NCBI RefSeq assembly: GCF_042477335.2
Contig: NC_091249.1
Span: 14,982,501-15,046,500, forward strand
Length of the DNA: 64,000 bases
Source of the DNA: Ovis canadensis
Lineage: Eukaryota; Chordata; Mammalia; Artiodactyla; Bovidae
Direction: 5' to 3'
Both the position numbers and the translations under genes were made by a program. Position 1 is the stretch's first letter. Each line of letters starts with the position of its first letter. Below the pieces are notes generated by a model that ran no database searches, was not told the origin of the DNA, and saw only the letters and a program-made list of their open reading frames with translations. Positions 57,735-64,000 of the stretch are shown here, in pieces.

Positions 57735-58075
57735 TAAAACATCTCATTTAAAAAAAAAATTTAACAGGCTGAGAGACAAGAGAACAAACATAAGATTGCC
57801 ATGGGGAAAGATTGGAAGAAGGGACAGTTAGGGAGTTTGGGGTTGACATGTACATGCTGCTATATTTAAAATGGATAACCAACAAAAGGTCATAGTGTAT
57901 AGCACAGGGAACTCTGCTCAATGTTATGTAGCAGACTGGATGGAATGGGAGTTTGGGGGAGAATGAATGCATGTATATGTATGGCTGAGTCCCTTTGCTG
58001 TCCACCTGAAATTATCACAACATTGTTAATTAGCTCTACTCCAATAAAAAATAAAAAGTTGAAAAAGAAAAAAAG
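57735..58075 (+). mobile_element. LINE-1 3'UTR fragment with tail
   Basis: Sense L1 3' end (gagacaagagaacaaacata … gcacagggaactctgctcaa … tactccaataaaaaataaaa). It is a 5'-truncated insertion into the older L1 ORF1. Confidence 0.75.
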
Positions 58076-58125
58076 CTCTCAACTAAGAATCCTATATCCA
58101 ACAAAGCTATCGTTTAAAAACTGAA

Positions 58126-60181
58126 AGTAAGAGACAAGATGGCAGAGGAGTGGGTGGATGAGGAGTAGGAGTACATCTCTCTCCACAGATGCATCAGGAA
58201 TATATCTTCAAGTGTAGGAAATCTCACAGAACAGGTGAGAGCTGGAAGAAGTCTCTGACAACTGGAAATGAATATATAGATCCATGTAATAGTAAGATAA
58301 AGGAAGGAAGGAAAAAAGAGGAAGAGTGAGCAGGACTGGACCTGCAACCAGGGAGTGGGGGAACTGAAGTGGGAGTGAGATCCCCAGATCGGGGCAATTG
58401 TTTGGGATAGAGAGGAAGCATTTTAGCCCTTGGAGAGTGCAGCAGCTCATCTGGGACAGCCTGAATGGAGTGACAACCCACACAAACAATCCTTGCCACA
58501 GCCCTACATACCCCAGACAGGGACATAAGTACCCTGGAATGTGTGATGGCTGGGAGCTGGAACTTAGGGGCTGGGGAGCAGTCCCAGGGAGAGGTCTGCT
58601 GTTGACTGCAGGGAGACAGTCCAAGGGGACGTGAGGGAAGAGATCGCAGAGGGGAATACGTTTGGAGGAAAGCTGGGAAGCCATGCAGATAAGGCAATAT
58701 TGCTGAATCATGTGCAGGGGATGGAGCCATCACTGTAGCTTCTCTCTCAGACGCCAGTGCCAAGAGCTGACCAGCAGAGGAAGCTCCCAGAGAGGGTGGC
58801 CCTTTGAGTGCCTCACATGCCAAGGAACAGAGAAGGCCCCCATCCAGGGAGAACTTTGAATGCCAGCTGCAAAGGCGAGAAAAAGACTCTAACAGTCTGT
58901 GCTCCTGTGCCTGAGGCTGCTGGCATCCCTGCACACTTGGGGCCCTCAGGTCCCTGTGATCCAAGCAGCTGTGCCACCTCCATGCTTGATCCGCACTGCA
59001 GCAGAGCTACCAGAGGCTAGGAAAAAACCCTAACAGCCCCATATCTCTTAAGCCCATGCTGCCAGCCCCCCTGTGTACTTGGCACTCTTAGGGTCCCTGA
59101 GATCCAAGCAGGGACCCTAACAGTCTTTGGACTGTTTTTGTTTTCTGTGTGTGTGTGTGCACATGTGTGTGTGTGCGTGCATGTGTTCCTTTGCTTTTGT
59201 TATTGTTTGTCTGGCTTTGTGTTTACCATCTGTATTTGCCATCTCCACAGCCTGTCCTCAATGGGGGCAAACCCAAGTCCTCCAGGAGCAAACTCCTGTG
59301 GATAACCCGCATGCTAAGGTGGGAAAAAAACACAACTGAACTCCAGGGGCAGTGTGGCTAAGGAAGAAAACTGAAAGCTTTTCCACCCGTTGTACAGGTT
59401 GAAAATTAAATCCACACAATCAACTTGTTAGACTCTGTGTCTATGGAATATATAAAAGGGCAATGAGTGTTCCTACAAAAGAAAACACCCTAGCTCTGGC
59501 AGATGTGGACGTGGAGGCAAGAACACGAAAGAGTAGGGGCAGATTAGAGTCTGAACTGTCCCCACAGCAGGTCCAGAAACCGGCATAGTATTGGAAGGCA
59601 TCCAAGGGAGGTGGAGGTGGACTGTGACTTACAGCAAGGAAAAGGACACTGACAGCTGAGATGTGAGGAAAACATTTGTTATTATCCTTGTATTTGGATT
59701 CCTTCTATAGTTGTTTCTGGGTTTTTTCTTTTTTCCTCTATGGCTGTGGTTGTTTTATTATTATTATCTTTATTTAAGCTCTTGAGAATTTTTTTAATCA
59801 CAATTTCTACTTACATTATTATTTCTACCTCTATGTTAGCTTTTTGCAGTTCTGTGGATTTTTTTTAAACCTTTTTCCTTTTTTAATGTTTTTGTTGTTC
59901 TCATCATTCTTTTCCTGCTGTAGTTATAATTAAATATGTGTAAATCTTTTTATAGATTTCTATTTAGCTTTGCTTTTCTATTTTTTCTTTTCTTCCTTCT
60001 ATTTCATCATGTTTGTTGGTTTATTTTCTTCACTTTATTCACCAGTTTGCACTCTGCTTTGATCTTGTATTCTGGTTTATATTTTAATTAGTTTTGTTTA
60101 TAATCAGTTGATAAAAATTTTTTGATTCTTTTGTTTGCCAAGTCACTCTCCTGTAGTTTGTTTTCTTTGGACTGTTTTCAT

Positions 60182-60219
<38 letters not shown>

Positions 60220-61345
60220 CCTTTGTTTTTGTTATTGTTTGTCTGGTTTTGTGTTTACCATTTGTATTTACCATTTGGCTACCAGGTGGCACTAGCAGTA
60301 AAGGACCTGCCTGCCAATGCAGGAGACAAGAGACACAGGTTCAATCCCTGGGTCAGGATGATCCCCTGGAGGAGGGCATGGCAACCCACTCCAGCATTCT
60401 TGCCTGGAGAATCCCATGGACAGAGGAGCCTCGAGAGCTACAAGTTCATAGAGTCGCAAAGAGTCAGACATGACTTAAGTGACTTAGCACGCACGCACGC
60501 ATGCATGTGTGTGTTCCTTTGTTTCTATTATTGTTCGTTTGGTTTTGTACTTACCATTTGTTTAGTGTTCACTTTTTGTTTCTTGTTTATTTTTTGTTTT
60601 TGTGTATTTGTTTAAATCACCTTCAAGCCATTACAAATGGCTTATGGAATCTTGGTTCCCATCAGAGATTGGGCCTGGGCCTCTAGAGTGGAAGTGCTAA
60701 GTCCAGGACACTAGACTGCCAGAGAACTCACGACCCCAGGGAGTATAAATTAATGAGAACTCCCACTAAGGCTGCAAGCTGTATCCACAACCTGGCTCCA
60801 CCCAACTGCTGGCAGCACCAAGTGCAGCAGGCCTCACCCAAACAACAGGCAAAACGAAAGCTCAAACCAAATCATCAGCAGACAGGCTTCCCACAGACAC
60901 CTCAAAACATACCACTTTACGCATCCGTGCCCACTAGAGGGAAAAATCTCAGCTCCTCTCAACAGAATGCAGAGACCAGTCCCCCCAACACAAACCTACA
61001 CAACTACACAACCACTGGACCAACCTCACCCACTGAGGGCAGAAACCAAAAGGAAGAAGAAATATAACCCTAAAGCCTGGGAAAAGGAGACATCAAACAC
61101 AGTAAATTGGGAAAAATGGAAAAAAAAGAGAAAACTATTCAAATGAAGTTGATAGGAATTTGCTGTATGTCTCAAAGAACTCAAACTGGCTCTGTGACAG
61201 TCTAGAATGGTTGGATGGGCAGGGAAATTCAGGAGGGAGGGGATGTGATATACCTGTGGCTGATTCTTGTCGATATTTGACCAAAAAAAAAAAATTGTAA
61301 GGCAATTAACCTTCAATTAAAAAATAAATAGATTTTAGAAAATAA
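58126..61345 (+). mobile_element. LINE-1 with 5' region fused directly to 3'UTR
   Basis: A long 5'UTR starts at gagacaagatggcagaggag (58130) and runs to the ORF1 start region (ggagacatcaaacacagtaa, 61087). About 30 bp later it joins L1 3'UTR sequence (ggaatttgctgtatgtctca, 61155) and ends in an A-rich tail near 61345. ORF1 and ORF2 are entirely missing. A Bov-tA lies at 60276-60495. (TG)n tracts occur at about 59147-59180 and 60187-60218. Confidence 0.72.
60276..60495 (+). mobile_element. Bov-tA SINE
   Basis: Full-length-looking sense SINE (ggctaccaggtggcactagc … ggttcaatccctgggtcagg … gagtcagacatgacttaagt) ending at a (GCAC)n-like stretch. It sits in the L1 5'UTR between two copies of a gtgttcctttgttt-type motif. 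Confidence 0.88.
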
Positions 61346-61783
61346 GTGACCAAAGGAGCCATAACTGATTTAATGAATTATCTTCAGTTTCATTGTACTG
61401 GCCACGCACACTTATGCACGACTTAAGTGTGCATAAGTGGGCCTTTGGAACACACCAGAGAGTAATCCCTGGCCAAAGTTCCTCAGTTGCTTCCACAGCC
61501 ACTCGCCTATTCCCAGAGGGTTCAAGGAGAAAGAAATGAGAAAACTGTAGAGGAAGACTTGGAGGAAGCAGTTAGAACCAAATGTCTATGCATTACCAAA
61601 GTAACCAGAGTAAACCAAAACCTAGCCAGCTGGAAAGTCACATTAACATGATTTCCCAATCCCATTAGATCAGTGACCTTTCTCCAAACCACCTTATAAA
61701 CAATTTCCCTTCACAGGGAGAACACCCCAAACTGGAGCCAAAGCCCCCCAGATGGGAGCTGAAGCTCTCCAGACTGGACAAGG
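61346..61783. other. Unresolved sequence, possibly ERV-derived
   Basis: No open frame or known repeat recognised. It adjoins the antisense ERV protease fragment and may be part of the same provirus. Confidence 0.35.
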
Positions 61784-62029
61784 TCAAAAAGGCCCCAGTG
61801 GGACCCTGATGTCAAGCTGTTCTGGGGAAAAGATTATTTGAGTGTTTAATTTACAAAGGAAAGTAGTATCTATTAGAAAGTCAATCAACTTGTTCCCCAC
61901 TGTCAAAGTTATATGGGGCTCTGGGGTTCCTGTAGGGGAAATTAGAATTGGATGCCTGAAGTCCAAAGGAGCCCCACCCTGACCCCGAGCATGTTCATTA
62001 TCAGAGAGTTCCTCTCCTTTGTAAAGCAT
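61784..62029 (-). pseudogene. Endogenous retrovirus protease fragment (class I, gamma-like)
   Basis: An 81-codon minus-strand stretch resembling a gammaretrovirus-type aspartic protease. Residues about 39-56 read LTVGNKLIDFLIDT, followed by T where the catalytic triad requires DTG, so the active site is lost. The element is antisense and only a short region lies between this and the LTR sequence, so gag is mostly absent. Inactive relic. Confidence 0.65.
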
Positions 62030-63005
62030 TTCTGACTGCCAGATTGCTTAACTGTGAGCCATTCAGGGGCCATTGCTCTTCTCATCTTAAAGTATCTAAC
62101 ATGCACCCCAAAATTCTTTCCTTCAAGATAGATGAAATATGTCCCATTTTTATAAGCTTCATAACACCAAAACACAACAGACACAGACAAATTCTAACAA
62201 AAACAGCACAAGCCGATTCCAGCATCAATATACAGAGGAACTGATTTCCCGACAGGGTAATAAATTTACCCTACAAAACAAATGAACTAATTCCAACTAG
62301 CTACCCACCCCCACAAGAACTAACTCCCAAATGAATCAGTTCCAACTGGATCAGTTCCCAAATCAGGTAAATAAATTCCCACTAAGGTGGGCTTCCCCCA
62401 TGAGAACTAGTTCCCAATGAACCAGTTCAGGGTAGAGTTCAACAACACCTCCCTTCTGCAAAGGGGTACCCCAACCAAACTGGCTTGTTTCACAAAGGAA
62501 AGGCCCAGATTGAGGTGGGGGGAAACGTTCCCGATGTGCACACCAGAGCGACTTACCCTCCAAAAGGGACCCCATTGGCTCTTAACACAAAAGGACACAT
62601 GAAACAAGTGAGCTGGCGGGTAGACTTACCCTAAAAACCAAGTCCGTCAAGAGAAGTTCGTCAATTCCTTGTCTCAACTGCCAAGTGCTAGGGGCAGCCG
62701 GTGCTGCTTCAAGGAATCCTGAAGGAAAGAACCTCAGGCCAAATGATCCCAACAGCTGCTAGGGTCTTGCCCCAGCATTCCCTGACTGGGGCCGGCTAGC
62801 CACAAGCAGCAAGAATCCTGACTGGCTAAGCCAGATTGTTACCATGTCCAAGCTCACTCTGCTGGCTGCACGATAGGCAAATGAATCCGAGAGATGAGGT
62901 GTTGAGGCAAGGAAGAGACTTTAATCCCGAGCCAGCAGACTGAGAAAATGGCAGTCTAACACCTCAAAATAACCATCTTGTCAGGGGCTGGTTGCCAGAT
63001 TCTTT
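62030..63005 (-). mobile_element. Antisense ERV leader and LTR-derived sequence
   Basis: On the minus strand, an attaaag signal near 62913-62919 with a following U5-like stretch suggests part of a second LTR. Downstream are two GGGTAAGTC splice-donor-like sites (near 62553 and 62626). Boundaries are not resolved and no primer-binding site was identified. Confidence 0.45.
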
Positions 63006-63623
63006 TGTTGTAGCCGTGCTCTCCGGGAAACAAACTCACTCAGAAGGACAATGTAGATAGTGGAGTGCAGTTTATTACACTGGCGAACCCAAGGCAATCT
63101 TCTCTTAGACAAGGACCTCGACCAGTTTTTGTGAAAACCTTCTCTACCCACCTCCCCAAATTCCCTGAAACTAGTCTGAACAAAGGAAAAAGAAAGACAC
63201 AATCAAAGTCAACTTGTGATTCATATGCCTTAAACCTAGGTAGTTAGCAATGGACAGTTATCAATAGGCTTGTGGTCATTCCCCAATAAGAATAATAGAA
63301 TGTATGATTCTATTCGGTCACCAAGATAATTAGGGTATTCTTTTAGGCGATGGAGAGCCCTGGGCTCTTCCTTCCAGGGGCCTGGTTTTCCAGTTGGTAT
63401 GTCATTTCCATAGATACTGGGCATAGAGCTCAAAGTTCACAATCCAGCCCAAGATGGAGTCCTGCTTTCAAGATAGAGTCTGTTCTGTTTCCTCCTTCAC
63501 GTTAATGGATCAGAGATGGCGGTGGCAGGGAGGTTAGGAAATAAAGTAAAAAGACTTCAGTCCTTGCAAATGTCCCCTAAAACTGCAAGCCTCAGGCATG
63601 GGAATGTGTTGGTTTTCCTTACA
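63006..63623 (-). mobile_element. Candidate LTR of an endogenous retrovirus
   Basis: A 618-bp block with TG…CA termini on the minus strand (TGTAAGGAAAACC… to …GGCTACAACA). It has AATAAA about 65 bp before the end (ttta ttacac complement near 63071), typical of R/U5. No convincing TSD was found: flanking hexamers ttcttt and atcctt differ at two positions. Confidence 0.55.
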
Positions 63624-63659
63624 ATCCTTCATAGGTGGGCTTAAAGATAGTGGGTATAG

Positions 63660-64000
63660 TTACCTGGGCTATACAACAAATTCTTGTCGTTTATCCATTC
63701 TATATACAATAGTTTGCATCTGCTAGTCTTAAATTCCAATCCAAGCACATCCATCTCAAGTTTGTTCTCTATGTCTGCAATTCTGTTCTGTTTTATAGAT
63801 AAATTCATTTGTGTCATATTTTAGATGCCATATATATATAAATGATATAATATTTATATATATATGTATAAATTATATGATCATATATATAAATGATATG
63901 ATATAGTATTTGTCTTTCTCATCCTAACTTCACTTAGTATGATAATCTCTAGGTTCATCCATGTAGCTATAAATGGCATTATTTCATTCATTTTTTTTAA
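63660..64000 (-). mobile_element. Antisense LINE-1 3'UTR/ORF2 end, runs off window
   Basis: Antisense L1 sequence (atccattctatatacaatag … tttgtctttctcatcctaac … ggcattatttcattcat), as in the L1 at 44590-44850. A TATA expansion lies at 63826-63905. It continues beyond the window. Confidence 0.85.

Larger units (their letters stand above)
56691..58125 (+). mobile_element. Ancient LINE-1 5'UTR/ORF1 with later insertions
   Basis: Sense old-L1 sequence (tagaaactacctttggaggc … gaaccaaatggaggtcctgg … gaggggctcaacaatagatt) reaches about 57600. It is then interrupted by a SINE and an L1 3'UTR, and resumes at 58076-58125 with ORF1 C-terminal sequence (aagaatcctatatccaacaa). The coding frame is destroyed. 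Confidence 0.7.

Noticed and set aside
59147..60218. (TG)n tracts as regulatory or Z-DNA elements
   Set aside because: They are short dinucleotide microsatellites inside an L1 5'UTR, with nothing more to support a role.
1..64000. CRISPR arrays, operons, bacterial promoters, tRNA or rRNA genes
   Set aside because: The window is mammalian DNA. The only tRNA-like sequences are the degenerate heads of Bov-tA SINEs, which cannot form a functional tRNA.

Overview
This window is mammalian nuclear DNA from a ruminant, most likely a bovid (cattle, buffalo, sheep or goat). The evidence is the repeat content: many BovB (RTE-clade) LINEs, Bov-tA and Bov-A2 SINEs, and bovid LINE-1 copies, one of them young and nearly intact. 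There is no bacterial-type gene organisation. Almost all long open reading frames are LINE-1 or BovB coding sequence, or antisense shadows of it. Element names rest on recognition of the sequences, not on a database search.

Layout. Positions 1-4588 hold an antisense L1 carrying a BovB insertion, abutting a sense L1 3' end. Positions 4589-16484 are a diverged tandem array with a monomer of about 333 bp and roughly 22 copies. It is interrupted by a solo class II ERV LTR (4911-5551), a Bov-tA SINE, and a full-length but 5'-inverted BovB (9156-13471) that itself contains an L1 3' end. Positions 16485-19650 are an old L1 that lost nearly all of ORF2, with a BovB inside. Positions 19651-19910 hold a degenerate TTAGGG-rich minisatellite. 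Positions 20689-28531 are a near-full-length L1 with ORF1 open and ORF2 broken at only two places. It has a second L1 tail and 11-bp target-site duplications, and it probably interrupts an ERV1-like LTR. Positions 28543-41100 are unrecognised sequence, AT-rich microsatellite, SINEs and fragments of older L1s and BovBs.

The one convincing host protein gene is a POM121-like (POM121L) gene on the minus strand at 41760-42971. It is an intact 403-codon reading frame that starts at a CpG island (about 42700-43540). It lacks both the transmembrane region and the FG-repeat region of nucleoporin POM121, and its stop codon lies inside a splice-donor-like sequence.

Positions 44426-61345 are nested LINEs: an antisense L1, a BovB, a long sense L1 (47794-55425) with two Bov-A2 SINEs in inverted orientation and two BovB copies (one replacing the RT region), L1 5'UTR debris, and an L1 whose 5' region is fused directly to its 3'UTR. 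Positions 61784-63623 hold remnants of an antisense class I endogenous retrovirus (a protease fragment and LTR sequence). The window ends in antisense L1. Several insertions have exact target-site duplications, which gives a readable order of events.
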